A stretch of DNA of 64,000 bases from Phorcus lineatus (lineage: Eukaryota > Mollusca > Gastropoda > Trochida > Trochidae): the NCBI GenBank assembly GCA_921293015.1, contig OV121086.1, forward strand, positions 41,867,402 to 41,931,401. The letters are read 5' to 3'. Both the position numbers and the translations under genes were made by a program. Below the pieces are notes generated by a model that was not told where the DNA came from, did no database searches, and was given only the letters and a program-made list of their open reading frames with translations. Positions within the stretch are counted from its first letter, which is position 1; each line of letters opens with the position of its first letter. Below are positions 1 to 13,500 of this stretch, in pieces.

Positions 1-874
1 GTATATGGAGGTTAATCGTATTATATTCACATTCTCTGTGTTAAATATTTTGTACAATTAAGAAATATGTCCGACGCAATGATAAACGAATAAATGAGAA
101 TCCATAATTTTAGAAAGGAGTATTGTTGGTTATAGGTATTGGTTATTTTTCAACTAACCTTATTATAGCATTCTAAGCAATGATTTCCGTAGGGACTGTT
201 TTTATAAACAGGTGACTGTTTTGTGTTTGCACTTTTGGGAATACTTTATTCTGTTTAAACCTTAAATTGATAAAAGTTGAACTTGCAGTTCATAAAAAGA
301 CTACCGATGTACCATTGAGCCTGTATATCTCCAAAGTGAGTCTGTTACGTCAAAGTGGAAAATAATTCTATAGTAGCTGATGTGCATTAGTGGTCCACTT
401 AATAAAACTGCTGATTGACAACCGATAAGAATAACTCATGGTCCATTTGTCATTTTATTTAAACAAGGGAGTTGCTTTCAAACATCGATAGGCTGGTATC
501 ACAGTAATTACAATGGTGTATACAATTGTTTATATTATTATCTAATTATAGAATGACTTCCGAGATGAAGATTATACTGAAAGCCCTAACTTATACACTG
601 ATACTATTGTCAATTCATCGATTCCCCCTGGTAATGTCAATTGTTTGGCAACATCAATCATTTGTGCACAAATAAACTTAATCCCACACAACCCGACGCT
701 CCATCACCCCAGCTGTTGATATAGTTGAAACCTAAATGTGCAGTATCATACGACTCGGTGACAGCTTTCCAGAAAATACCATGTAACGTACGTTAAAAAC
801 TAATTTTAAGACCATTTTTCTTACAACTCATTTTTTGTATCAATGTTCGACATATATCTGTCAATAATGTTAGA
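1..874. other. Intergenic, no feature seen
   Basis: AT-rich sequence with stops in all frames at short intervals. I see no coding frame, RNA gene or clear repeat. It lies downstream of the SLMAP 3' end. Confidence 0.5.
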
Positions 875-1276
875 TTAAAGAGCCACTCCGTGAGTTGTTG
901 GAGTCATATATGCCAAACTTAATCAATGGTGTCATTTGATCGCGAAGTATCGACTGTTACCAGAAAGACACATTTTAAAGCTAATTGTTTATTTACAGTG
1001 ACAATATGAAGGTAGAACGTCGCAATTATGATCGAAAACCGGACCGCGTCAAATAGTCAAACGTAATTTTGAATACTTATCTAAAACAACCAGGAGGGCA
1101 GTTAGGTGTCGATAGTGATTTTTAGGTTATGTAACTAGTATCCATGTATATTGGACGTGATATCTATACCTCAGTGCATTTATAAGGCTGTTTTTACATT
1201 TTCATGGAAAACAAGTTTTTGTCATATATATATAATATATATATGTGTGTCTTTTGGACATGAAAAGTCTTTAAAG
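875..1276 (+). repeat. MITE-like repeat, copy 1 (shorter right end)
   Basis: It begins with TTAAAGAGCCACTCC and matches, in reverse complement, the copy at 21171-21645 through several long blocks: the tract around 'ccaaacttaat', 'ttcgatcataattgcg'-like sequence, and 'ccatgtat..ggacgt'. The right end differs: after a shared 'catgaaaagt' it ends near 'ctttaaaggggcag', where copy 2 continues about 80 bp further. An AT dinucleotide run sits at about 1225-1247. There is no coding capacity. It is probably a non-autonomous DNA transposon; the superfamily is unknown. Confidence 0.7.
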
Positions 1277-3602
1277 GGGCAGTTACAGGTTTTCAAAGAT
1301 AAATAAAGTCATTTCGCTAAAACGAAATTTAATGTTCCCAGTTGCAAGACAATGTTTGTTAATCAAAATAGGCAGTTTGGAATGAACGTACTATGATGTG
1401 ATCTATTTCCTAACCTCAAATGATTAAAACGTGTTCTCTCAAAATTGACAGCCATTTGTTTTTACTTGATACCCGATTATTTCCTCTACCACTACCAGTA
1501 GTGAGATGTTTTGACCCTCTCAAGGAGATAATGCATTTTACAGATAATTTTTTATTTTCAAGAAATAAATCTTTCAAGGATATGAAAAAAACAGAAGCAA
1601 GTTTTTTAACAGATATATTTCTTCAAATTTTCCAAATAAAAACTAACAATCAATGAGGTAAGTTTAACAATGCACATCAAACTCAATTCTTCATTGTACT
1701 TGACCGCCAGCACGACGTCAATTTTCCTGTAGACAGCAAGTCTTTAGAGTCTCCTTAATCACCGGGATCAGGACATGACCCTCCAGACGCCAATAGTGAT
1801 GTTGTCACTTTCAGATTCATGTTAGTGAATGCCAAGCATTTGAATACCACATGCAGGTTCTTGTTGTTTTGTTTTAAAAGACAGTAAAACATATTGAGTC
1901 GACCACTAGCTTGAAATTTGATACGACCCCCTGAAACATTATTATATACAAAGTGAACTTTGATGTACATCATGTTCAGGTATTGTTAGTTTGGAACCGG
2001 CGAAGCTTATTAAATGAATAATGAACAACTACTTCATTTTTTCGAAGAATTCCCTAATATCATAAAGAGGAATAAGAGGGTTTCAAGTGATGGAAAGAAA
2101 GCATTTAAGACAAATTATCCTTCCGTCAGCCTGTAAAATACCATCAGCAATTTTAAAGTGAATGCACTCATCTAGCCTTCAACTCAAACACGTATTAAAT
2201 AATTATCATAAGAATAATGTACTCAAATTTATTACATTCTTTTTTTTTAAGATGAAATATCTTTTTTAATTATGTCGACTGTTTGAAAAATACATTGACG
2301 ATCGAAACTGATCAGTGACTTCCTACTCTCACCTGTGCAAACATCATCACATTAACTGTAGTGGTGATCCATTTAGCATTCTAGTAATTGTAGAGTAAGT
2401 TCATAGAGTCATCGGATTGACAACTGATATGTTTATTCAGTAACTTGATCCCATGATGACTTAAAGACTGATGAAGTCACATCACGTATACGGTATACTT
2501 CCACGACAGCTGGGATTGAGCGTCACCTCAGCAGATCTGGTTGGCAAGAAACGTGATCGAACGTACTGCGGGCAAATATTCAGTGGTAGTATGCTTATAT
2601 TCAATGAACAACACAATTTTACAATTAAATGCCTTTTACATATTTAAGAAATCTTAAGCGTGAGACTTTTCCATGAAAGTAAATCAACAAAAACGAACCT
2701 AATGGAAAAATGATACTGTCGGAAATCGCCACACATTATTGCTATGCGTCATAAATTAATCCCTTTATTAGCAGTTGCCCTTTTCAAGGACAGAATAATC
2801 TATATGAGTCTCTTTTACAAAAAGTTAAATTTTCTATATTTCAATGAATGAAGTATTTTTGTTATCCGTTATGCTAGTAAATATAATACAAGTAAAAACT
2901 CCTGCGCCCAAGTCAAATTTTATTTTCACGATCTGGGGTAGCCGTTATTATCTTATCTTACAGTTTAATTTATCTTTTCTTTTTTTAAAATGACACTAGA
3001 CGCAGAGAAATGAAAATCAAAGATATATTTAAGGCAGGAGAACATAGGCATTCATTTTCCAGCTTTATATCGATTCAATGAAACATATATCAATCTTTAT
3101 CATTGACCTGCAATCAATAATACGTATGTTAAGACGGCTGCAATCGGTTTGGGGATAAAAACAAACAAACAAAAAAGCCCCAGCCGAACTAGTGAAGTGT
3201 GCAGGATTTGAATTTACCTTAACTCTGAACGGAGAACACAGGATTTAATACAGTTTATTAAAGCCATCTTGTGAATTAACAGAGTATTAGCATTGTTAAT
3301 GCATTAAGCAAAGTGGCTACCGTTTTCGTTTTTCTGGTTGTTTAGATATTCCCGATATCGTAGTATGTGAGGATTCCGTGCAACGTTGCATTAAATTTCC
3401 GGTCTCTGAGAATCGACTTTATAACCTGAATAGGTACATTTGCTTAACAACTTAATAGATTACCCGAGTGGGTACCGTAAGTAACATCGAGAGATATGCA
3501 GTACCAGTACATTTGTTGTTTATTGGTGTGCGCTTGTGTCTTTAAGTATTAGTATGTCAAAGTGAAAACGAATTGCAAATAAAGCTGAGCATTTAACTAT
3601 CA
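1277..3602. other. Intergenic, no gene recognised
   Basis: The longest frames here (78 and 72 codons) show no family motif, no compositional bias and no splice context, and are most likely chance. No repeat structure was resolved by eye. Confidence 0.4.
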
Positions 3603-3800
3603 GCCCCTTCATACTCTAATGTAAAACAAACAAGACAATTTCTTCATAAAATAGGATATATATCATCACCACTTTGTCCGTTTCGCAAAAGTGAGATAGA
3701 AACCTTAAACCATACATGTATGCTTTGGGAATATGAACATATCTTCAGATTATGGAAGGAAATAGAATTATGGTTAAACTCTGTTCAACTGAAATCATAG
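3603..3800 (+). pseudogene. LINE ORF2 C-terminal remnant (zf-RVT-like)
   Basis: The + frame reads ...FLHKIGYISSPLCPF, then ETLNHTCMLWEYEHIFRLW, then KEIELWL before a stop. This is the pattern of the zinc-binding region after the reverse transcriptase of many non-LTR retrotransposons: a Cys pair, then 'E-T-x-x-H-x-x-x-x-C', then 'x-x-L-W-x-x-h-x-x-W-l'. One Cys of the first pair appears replaced by Arg (CPFR). No upstream reverse transcriptase was seen and the frame breaks at 3798. It is a decayed 3' fragment. The Tc1-like element begins about 85 bp downstream and may have inserted into it. Confidence 0.55.
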
Positions 3801-3885
3801 TTTACTAATCAATTTGTCATACTTGGAATGAACGGAAAGAACAATAATTCTGTAGATGCAATAATTTTACTAGTCAAAAAGTATA

Positions 3886-5334
3886 ATCTTAAAAAAAAGA
3901 AACTTGACATTCATGCGAAATTGATTTTTTCGAAACGGGGCAATTTGTTTCATGATACATACCTGTAATTTAAAGAAAGGCTTGCTCAAAAGTGTAAATT
4001 GACCAAAAACAATGGCCCAAAAAGTTTACGTTGTGTTCAGGGATGCGATTCGTCCAAATGCATTTTCTGCCAAAGCACGTGCAGCATGGGATAATGAAGG
4101 TTTACATGCAGACACGTCTGCTTTAGGGGTATAAAAAGCCATATCAGCCGCTGTTCATTCAGACTACACAACATCGGTACAACGACCTGGAGAATGCCAA
4201 GACTGAACAGATCGCAACGCAACAACGCTATTAGCAGACTGCAAGCAGGAGCAACGCAGCGAGATGTTGCAACACACTTTGGCGTGTCCAGACAGACCAT
4301 CTCTTCATTGTGGACCCGTTTCAACACCCGAAACAGCGTTGATGATAGGCCAAGGTCAGGCAGACCAAGGGTGACTACTCGGGCCCAAGATCGGTACATT
4401 CGACTGCTCCACCTTCGGGAACGCACCAGGACAGCAACGTCAACAACAACGCAGATACCAGGCCTGCGTCGAATTTCCGACCTAACGGTACGCAACAGGC
4501 GCAACGTCATCTGGCGGAACGTCTCCAGTGGTGTCAACAGAGGATGAGATGGGCACGTGCAAGGTGGAGAACCGTTCTCTTCACTAATGAGTCCCGTTTT
4601 CTGCTTCGACGAAGTGATGGACGAACACGTGTATACCGACGTCGTGGAGAACGTGGCCAACTGTGTTCAGGAGGTTATCCCATTTGGAGGTGGGAGTGTC
4701 ATGGTGTGTACCGGGATTCGTCACGGTGTTAGGACACCCCTTGTGCATGTTGTGGGTAACCTCCCAGGAGCACGGTATAGGGACTTGATCCTACAGCCTT
4801 ACGTTAATCCTCACATCAACGTCCATGGTGGTCTCTTTCAGCAGGACATTGCTCGACCACATGTTGCACGTGTTTGTCAAGACTTTTTACAGCGTAACAA
4901 TGTCCAGATATTGCCATGGCCAGCCAGGTCACCAGATTTGTCACCAATTGAGCATCTCTGGGACGAACTGGATCGACGCGTGCGCAGTAGGAATCCACCA
5001 CCCCAAACACTTCCAGGACTTCTTGCAGCACTTCAGCAATGGCAGAACATTCCACAGGCTGTGATTGACAACTTGATTGCATCCATGGGTCGTCGGTGCC
5101 AAGCAATAATCAATGCCAATGGTGGCCTTACCCGATACTGACATTACCCCTGTACCCCTGTGATGTTGAAACACTTGTGCACCTATGCATTTCAAGATCG
5201 TGCTTATTCTGAATAAAATTTACTTAACAGAGATCTTCAAACAGCGTTTTAGTTTTCATTTCAGTGTTTAACTTGCATCTGTGGTCTTTATATTGAACTT
5301 TGAAAGTCAGTGTCAAGTTTCTTTTTTTGAAGAG
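3886..5334 (+). mobile_element. Tc1/mariner-like DNA transposon, inactive
   Basis: A segment of about 1.45 kb, the usual size for Tc1 elements, encloses a broken Tc1 transposase. Candidate terminal inverted repeats are at 3888-3909 and 5311-5332, 21 of 22 bases identical (core 'AAAAAAAGAAACTTGACA'). The exact ends and the TA target duplication are not resolved: TA dinucleotides lie within a few bases on both sides but do not abut the repeats symmetrically. The A-run in the repeat makes part of the match cheap, so the boundaries are tentative. Confidence 0.65.
4194..5141 (+). pseudogene. Tc1-like transposase pseudogene (DD34E family)
   Basis: Tc1 transposases bind the element ends through paired helix-turn-helix domains and cut with a DD34E triad. 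The N-terminal part (4194 to about 4500) has the HTH region, the VSRQTIS recognition helix and a GRPR hook at residues 56-59. The gene is then broken. A frameshift with loss of roughly 20-25 expected codons lies near 4497. The middle part is read in a second frame (4500 to about 4650), and another frameshift near 4640-4665 returns to the first frame up to the stop at 5139. The first catalytic Asp is Asn (FTNESRF, codon 4586-4588). The second Asp (QQD, 4845) and the Glu (SPIEH, 4950) are present with 34 residues between them. It is therefore inactive by three independent lesions. Confidence 0.9.
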
Positions 5335-6250
5335 TTTATATCGATAGATGTAGCATCAATGGTAACAAACCAAAGTTGGAACATCTTCAAAAAAATTGTA
5401 CGTTATTACGACTTATCTAGATATATTTTTCTATCAACCGAAAATGAAGCAAAGGTTTTTCAATATTGGTAAAATTTACACTTACTACTTGAAAATAATG
5501 TTATTTAGATTTCTTTTTAAATAAAAAATGTGATAGCCAACTGTGGATTTATTGTATCTTTATTTATGTGACGATTGTTTGATTAACAATATTATTTATT
5601 TTGCCTGTCACACAAAATTTGGAAAATAAAAATTAAAACAAAAATATAAAAAAAGATGAGAGGTCGTTTGTGATATGGTCCACATAGTTGTCAATATACC
5701 TAAGAGGTATTCATTAAAACTGGTAGTTGTAAAATATATGATAAAGATGCAAATCCGAAATACGGTTCTTGTGCAGAAGTTTTTATGTTGGAATGAGTTC
5801 AGTGAATTGCCATTGATTTAATGCATATAAACAAAACGTAAAATATCAAACTGAGTACATGAATCTGAAACTGTCTTCTTGTTTAACCATATGCATCCCA
5901 GTTTCCAATGTCTCTTTATTTGTCACGAGTCTTTTCCTTCTCTCTTCTAACTATACTTTACAAAAGTCAACCTTGACTCCTGTTAACTTAAATTACATGA
6001 AAACAATTAACAGTACAATAAATTATTGTGATCTTTATACAATCATCTTGTTTATCATAAACTGCAAAGATTTACTTGAGGCAAGTACTCATTTAACAAA
6101 AAGGTCTTCTTTTTCTCTTTTTTATATCCAAAATGTCAGAGAATCAAGAGTTCCCTTTATGTGCATTCACTTTTCCAACTAATTTGTTACCAGACCAGCA
6201 ATAAAATAACAGAACAAAATAACAGATATGGTTTTTGTATTCAAACAAGT
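5335..6250. other. Spacer, no feature seen
   Basis: AT-rich sequence. Two + frames of 63 and 107 codons carry no recognisable motif. It lies between the Tc1-like element and the probable 3' end of the SLMAP transcript. Confidence 0.35.
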
Positions 6251-9200
6251 TTTATTAAAGACTGTATTTGATCATATAATGTTCCCTTGATGTCATTATC
6301 CCACTAGGAAACGTATAAGTGCATGGCAACTCATTCAGTGTTCAGAAGTCCATTCAGAACCAGTGTATACCAGGATATAGACCCACTTGCAAATCAAATG
6401 GATATATAGCCACGAGGCATACCTGAACAAACCAAGTAAGCAGTGGCAACAAAACTTGCATGGTCAGTCAGAACGAAATATAGAAATGAGACTGCAGTAG
6501 GAACACAACAGGGTTTGTTTCTGTAACCCCCATATTTAAATCTTAACTACAGTGCTCTGATTCAGAGTCTACATAGATACATAAGGACATGGAGAACAAT
6601 CACAAGATGATTTTTGTATAAAAATATTATACAAATACAATTTTTTGTAGTTAATTTTAAATGCAAATGAGAAATGACACCACCATTACCCCGATTACTT
6701 CACCTCAAGCAAGCTTCCCTGCAGAATATCTTGGCCTCAGTAAAACATTTAACCTAACACCACATACAAAAAACAGCAGCGAAAACATTTGGTCCAAATT
6801 AAAACATAGAATCTGCTAGCTATTGGTATTCTTAAGTATGGCTAGCTTACTGAAAATTTCTTAGAATTTTGAGTTGAGCACATTTATTTATACATGAAGA
6901 GGATAAGCTTTCAGTAAGCATCCTTCAACCTTTCTCCACTGTATTCATGATACAAGGCGTATCAAGATGCAGGAGAAAAAGAGTAAAGGGCTATAACCTG
7001 ACTAACATTTTTGATATGCAAAAAGTCAAAGACTGACTGAAAACCAGACAAGTCAATTACTATGGTATTGAGTGACAACACCAGTATCAAAGGGGGATAA
7101 TAATGGCCCCTCGTTTGTAAGGTAACCAAGATGTGTCACAGGTTAGCAGATTCAGGTGAAATAACGAGGTAAGGGGTGAAGTGTGACAATATTGCCACAG
7201 GCATGATGGCCCCTCCTCCACCAAGGGGAAAACTGGGGAGGAGGAGGTGTGGCATGTACGTTTATCTAAATCAAGGCCCATAAGCACAAAGTCATTTTAG
7301 TCTAAGAATTTATTAGTTAATGATAAACCCTGAAGATCAAGGTTTTCAGAACCCAATGTTACAACTTTGGATACCTTTTGTCTTACAGAACTTCGTGCAA
7401 TAGGGGTCCGGGATGTACATATCAGGGTCCATGTGCACAAAGCTCCTGCAGACAGGATCATTATCACTGTACAAAAGAGATGTGAAAACTCGTTTCACTT
7501 AAAGAGCTTTCTGGAAGTGGGTTCAGATCTACATCCATTAGTCCATATCACATAACATATGAGGATTTAAATCATCTTCATCAGGCCCAGGTTTGTAAAG
7601 ATCACTTAGGGTTCCTATGAGTGTAAGCCAGCATGTAACCTCTCATATTTAATGGTGTCTTTGAGCCTCAACAAACGCAGACATGAATTTTAATTGTATT
7701 TATAAAGAGCAATAAAACTAGTTTTTGCAAAGCATTTAATTCAAACTTAGCACATAAAGACCTTAAAAACCTGGGCCTAAACCTTCACTTTGCTATTGTA
7801 AATAAATGTCATTGGTACATTATTTTTCCCATAACAATTTTTCCCTTCATATAAAAATTATTTTACATATCAAAGTGACTCAAGGCTTAAGGAGTGAATT
7901 TGTACTTTGCTTGAAATTTTGATATGAAAAGTGATTTGTAAGAATCAGAAAGTAGTGATGCATTTCATTACATATGAACAAATAATTTGGTTAATTAACA
8001 ATGTAAAATGAATAAATCTAAAAGATGTAGTGACCTTAGCGATAAGTAGAAAACATTTCTTTTACCTTTACAGTAGTAAGCTTTAAAGTTTTAGACTTTA
8101 ACTGATACCTGTTTGGTAATCAGCAAAGATCTTTTCTCTATAATCACCCCATAATTTCTTAGAGTCAGTAAAATGAACATTTAAAGATCCTAATGAATCA
8201 ATAACAAACAGTTTGAAATGATTCATGAAAAGTCTACTCAAGTGCAAGATACAATGAATGATATTTACTTAAGACAATGTTTTTTTCTAATATATATATG
8301 TTCTAAATAAAAAGTGACTTCAATGAAAATTGATAAATGTTGACTAACCCTGGAACAAAATTACATCATATCACAGGGCAAGTTTAAAAGATGACATAAA
8401 ATTCTGACTGAATGCTAAAAGAGTTTCTCAAGAAAACAAAGCACAAAAAGCTGTATAAGTTAACCAGAGAAATTAAATAATGACTTTCTACAACTTTGAT
8501 GGACCGAGTTGGGTTGCTACGGTGGACGACAACTCGTCTCACAGGTTTGTTTACATATGTACATCTCATACAGTCAAACACTCTAAATATACAACTGGAT
8601 CAGCTATTACCTTACCTAAATTAAATATCGGTTCTTGACATATCATGGATCAAGTATAAGACAAATTTACACCTATTTACAGATGAATGAATCTGTACAC
8701 TATTGTGGCACCCAAGTTGAATATTCAAATATAATCTTTTCTCAAAGGCATGAAGTATTATCAATGATGATAGTTTCCACATGATTTAGCCCCATTGTGA
8801 AATCACAAATTTTGCAAGCTTTAATACCTGAATAATAACTTAGAACTATTAATTTTCTTAACACTTTCATACACAGATGATGCTTAAAAATTGAAATGAG
8901 CTATCATTACTCTATAAGTACTCTTGAAAATAATAACTGTAAACTTTGATAATCATCAAAACTGTTTAAATCTCATCACAGGTGATTATGCAGCACTTGT
9001 AAAACACAAAGTCTACTTGTTGAAAAGTTTTATCTACAAATCTTCATCTATGCAACTAGATAAAAGTGAAAACAAGAGAAAATGTTGAATCACAGAGTTT
9101 ATGAACTTAAAAGACAGATGTCATGATTCCAAAACATATTCCAATTAATAGATTTAAAAAATCAAACTAATATTCCTGAAAGTCAAATATTATTTATGTA

Positions 9201-10431
9201 GGTAAACTTAGATTACTAAATGTAAACCAATGCTTTCAAAGGTAAATGATAGTTACTAGTAATTACAGTCAACCACTGTATCAGAAGGTCAATGTATGTT
9301 TTAAAGGTCACTCTGAAGGTAACGCTAATTTCTGGCATACAAAGGAAACAATATCAGTGTGTGCTAGAAAAGTGGAAGATCAAGGTACTATCTAAATAAT
9401 TGGTCAATTGTTACAGAGAAGAGAAGTTACATAATCAAACATGTTTTGTGATTTCTTCTCTAAGTTTGCTCCTCGAGAATCAGTCAAACATGGCTCCGGG
9501 GTCATCAACTGATTCTTGTGTCAAGTCTGTATGACAGTATTCTAAATATTCTGAATGATGAAGTTCTTTTTCTCATTCATATAAAACTTCTTTAATTGTC
9601 ATCTAATCTTTTCTTATAACCCATTATCATCTTAAAATAATTCCAGCACTAAGAGAAATTAATGTCACTTCTTGTAAATTCAACTTCTGTCCATCTTGTG
9701 TATCTTAAAACAGATGCTGCATAATCAAGAGCTCTCGAGTTGAGTGTGCAGTTCTTGGTGACTCCTTGTACTAGAAATTTTGCATCTCTGAGTTGGGGAC
9801 TGAACTAGCAAGCAGCAGAAATGTTGCAGCCTCACATGGGGCAATGTGAGAGAAAGCAGTTGGATCTCAACAGGTATCACATAGGCTTGTTGGTAGGTTT
9901 GTGATTGGGACAGTAGCACAGTGTTGTTGTCATCACAAGATCACTTTCTACACATTTAATCATTGGTGAACCCATTTTTGGAACACTGACCTTGTCCTTA
10001 TGTTATTATAGGTGTCAGAGACTATACTCTCTAACTGATCAAACTGAACAGATTTCACAGTTGAAATTCATTGGAACGACCTATTTTTTAAAGGTGAGTT
10101 GCCAACATAAACTTGTTAATGAATGTACACATTCCATGACTCTGACTCATAAACATAATGAAAAGGTCTGAAATTTCAAGTCTGTAGACACCAAAAGAAT
10201 ATTTGAAATTCAGAGTCCTTAATGTAAATTCTCACATATTGAGATATCCTGATCCAATGCCTAAACTTCAATGTGTCTTGTGCTTTAGCCTTCTGTGTTG
10301 GGCAACGGCCTGAGTGAGTGAGAGCACCGAGTTGTAAAGGGGCGCTACTGCTGCTGGCATGAATCTGATGATGGGGCCACGATGACTGGGTGGGGGCGAC
10401 TATTATGATATGATGGGTGATGGGGCATGTA
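6251..10431 (-). other. Probable SLMAP 3' UTR
   Basis: No coding exon was found after the SLMAP stop. On the minus strand AATAAA signals occur at 7309-7314, 6883-6888 and 6251-6256, each a possible cleavage signal. The most distal would give a 3' UTR of about 4.2 kb in one exon. This is inferred from position and hexamers only. A shorter UTR or a further downstream gene cannot be excluded. Confidence 0.35.
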
Positions 10432-10530
10432 TTATGATGTGGTGGCGGTCAGCTCTGCTAGTGTGGGGTAGAGCGCCACCAGGAAGGCAAACAGGAGTAT
10501 AAGAAGAGGTATACTGGAACAGAACGAAAG
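10432..10530 (-). CDS. SLMAP: SLMAP e29: tail anchor and stop
   Basis: This exon encodes 32 residues and TAA. It begins [20 protein letters not shown], a single strongly hydrophobic helix, followed by a short polar tail ([12 protein letters not shown]). This matches the C-terminal tail anchor that inserts SLMAP into membranes after translation. The acceptor is TTTCAG. Phase 0 in; 99 nt. Confidence 0.93.
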   Translation of the reverse strand, partial: LSFCSSIPLLILLFAFLVALYPTLAELTATTS

Positions 10531-13500
10531 CTGAAACAAAGAAAAATAGCTAGTCAGGATAATACGGATTGTGCAGAAAATATGTTGTATGTTTGTTGAT
10601 AAACTTCAAATAAGTCCGATTACATCTTTGAAACAATGAGGTTAAGTGGTCGTAAAGAACATGAGAGATTGTCTCAACTTTAAGTTTGGAAGTTAATACT
10701 GTTTATTATGGAAAAATACTGTAAAAATACACTTAGCTGAAGGAACTCTTTAATGGTCAGATATAAACAACTCTTTTGATAATTTGGCTATGATTTTCTC
10801 TTACAAAGGGTAAAGACTGCAAAAACATTAACTTCCCTTTCAGGGAAAATGGTTATAAATACTTCCTTCAGTTTCATATCAGAGATATATGTATAACAAG
10901 AAATGAATTGTGCAACTGACCACTTTGCTCTTGTCTGCAAGGGTGTGGTAGTCATCCAGCATGGAGTCGAGGTCCTTCTTCAGGGTGTCGATCTCGGCCA
11001 CGTACTCCTCGCACTTGGAGCTCAGCTGCCGGAAATCAGCCATACATTTAACATGCTGCACACAGAACATCATTCATTGTCATACAGGTCATCATACATG
11101 TCATCGAACACGTCATCATGTTATCAAATCATTTCACATGTCTATCAAAATATTCTATTCGTTACCATGAAAAGTCATTGCATTTGTGAACTCAAGAGTG
11201 TGAACTTAAAAATACATTTTAAGTAAATGTTCAACTAAATTACGGGTTAAAACATTTTTGAAGGGACTAATCTTTCCTAAGGACTACAAAGAATTTTCAA
11301 TGAACATTTACTTATGACTTGAAATAATATTAGTGCTATTTAAAGGGGTTATAAAATCATGACAAAGACTACTGTTTCAGCTCAAGACTTAGCTCAATGA
11401 TGAACCTTAGTCAATGATAAAGACGCCTTAGACGGGCAGGCGATTGATCTCAGGGCTGAGTTTGGTCTGAGGAATGACCCTCTAGACAGTGTTTATTACT
11501 TATACCATTTTGAGTTGGTAAGCTAGAGAGATTAACATTAGTTCACACTCTGTTGTTGATTCACTTTAATTAGCAGTTATAGAAGATTGTGTCATCATAC
11601 AGTATTTATGTTATTTACCTGATGTATTTTATAGCCAGAAGTTACATCAATAACTTCATCTTGAATTCAGTTAGTCATTAACTCTCCAAACTTTTAAATT
11701 ATGCAAAAATAGAAGAAATCAAGCATGAAACAAGATATAAATAGAAACAAATTGCAACTCAATCAACTTAACACAAATGGAAACAGTGTGTTAAATCTAA
11801 ATGAGATGAAAGTTATGATGATGTAAGGTGTTATAAACCATGATCGGGCCTGATGGTATCTATACAATCCATGCACTGTTCGTACAGGTTATCACAACAA
11901 CTCCAACCTTTCAACTATTGACTAGTAATTCATTTTAATACATGTCCTTTGGCAGATACTGCAATAGTATATTCATATGGTAAAACTAAAATAAACAAAC
12001 ATGACATCATAATGTTTTTAAGTTGTGTTGTCATGAAGCCTCCTATCATCACAAAGGATGAATTACAAGTATCTAATTGTCTTAAGCTATTATATCAATA
12101 TATTATGTACATACCTATATATCAATACCTTTGTTTGCAAGACCTATTCTGTTATCATTAACTCATGAAGTTAGTTTCGAACTCATTTTCTCTTGTATGT
12201 TATCAAATCATGCACTTGAAGATCATACTATTATTATTCGTGTCATACTGTATAATATAATCTAAATGGTTAAATTGCAATGATTTCATGAGTGGGACAG
12301 TTCATCATTAGAAATCTCTATTACCCTTAAAAAAGCAAATATTTCTGAAACTTGTACAAAGGCACTAACCCTATTATATGATGAAAACTTTTGTTTCTTT
12401 TCAGTTTTTTTTTTACCTTGAAATATCAAACAGATGAATATAATACATTGATTTGGATTAGGATTTGGAATGTCAATCATCTCTCAAGTGGCCAAATAAT
12501 ATCTATAAATATTACCTCTGAAAGGTATAAGTCTTATCTCAAGACTGGTTATGGTGATGATTTTATTGCTTTTTTTTACAAAGAAATGTGGATTTATTTA
12601 TCAATTAATTAATCAATTCCTTTTTGTTATAAGGACATCATTCTTGAATGCAAAACTGTATTGGTTACTATTATTGTTGAGTAATACATAATTTTGATTA
12701 TTAAATGACTATTTTTTCAAAGACAGTTCTATTAACAACAACATCATTTTGATTAATCATACTTAACAACACCATGATAACGCCTATAATGCATGCAAAA
12801 TTGGATAATGAATATAACAATCGCACCAAATTACAACCCAAAGCAATTTCGATGATAAACTAGTAAATGCCAATCAAAAATCTACATCAGAACTTTAAAT
12901 AGATTAAATAAGATTTAAAAAAACAAACAAAATCCAACCGAAACTTTGAACAGAAACCAACGACGACCACACAGTGCATGGAAGCATGATACCTGGGTCC
13001 CGTTAACGTGTGACGAGAGAGGCGCGACCAGATTCCCGGTGCTGGATGAACTCGACCCCGACCTTGACCCCGACCTCACCTCCTGTTTGGTCTGCTCGGC
13101 GTCCTTCTGAGCATCAGTGAGATTGAGTCGATACGCTGACTCGCTCGTCTCTAGTTTCACCTTGAGTGCTTCTAGGTTCTTGTAGGATTCTTGGAGCTTG
13201 TTGTACTCTGAAGAGAGTTGTAAGTTCTCGCGCCGAGACCTTGGAAGGAAGAAAGGGGAGGACTTGAAGAGTAACAGTAGATTGGATTAACAAATCAATA
13301 TTGATAGAGGTTGTTTCTCCCAAAATATTGAGAATTCTTCTTCTCTGAAACAGCCCTAAGAACTAGTCAATGAGGGCCTCTTCAGTGTTGTGTCAGCCAA
13401 TATTTAAATGATGTCATTTAATGAAAGAGTACTGACAGTTCCTTACAAGTATCATGTAAAACTTAACGTTAAAAAAAGAAACAAAATAAATGTATGAAGT

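Noticed and set aside
1225-1247. AT dinucleotide run, with similar runs near 26.95, 36.06 and 55.2 kb
   Set aside because: Ordinary short microsatellites in AT-rich DNA; nothing to link them to a function.
4037-4660. 207-codon minus-strand frame, the longest closed frame in the window
   Set aside because: It is the antisense shadow of the Tc1-like transposase; its composition follows from the complementary codons and it carries no motif of its own.
4816-5195. Frames of 79-96 codons in other frames and strand around the Tc1 catalytic region
   Set aside because: Shadows of the transposase pseudogene.
6251-10431. Frames of 62-66 codons in the putative 3' UTR
   Set aside because: No motif, no splice context, lengths expected by chance.
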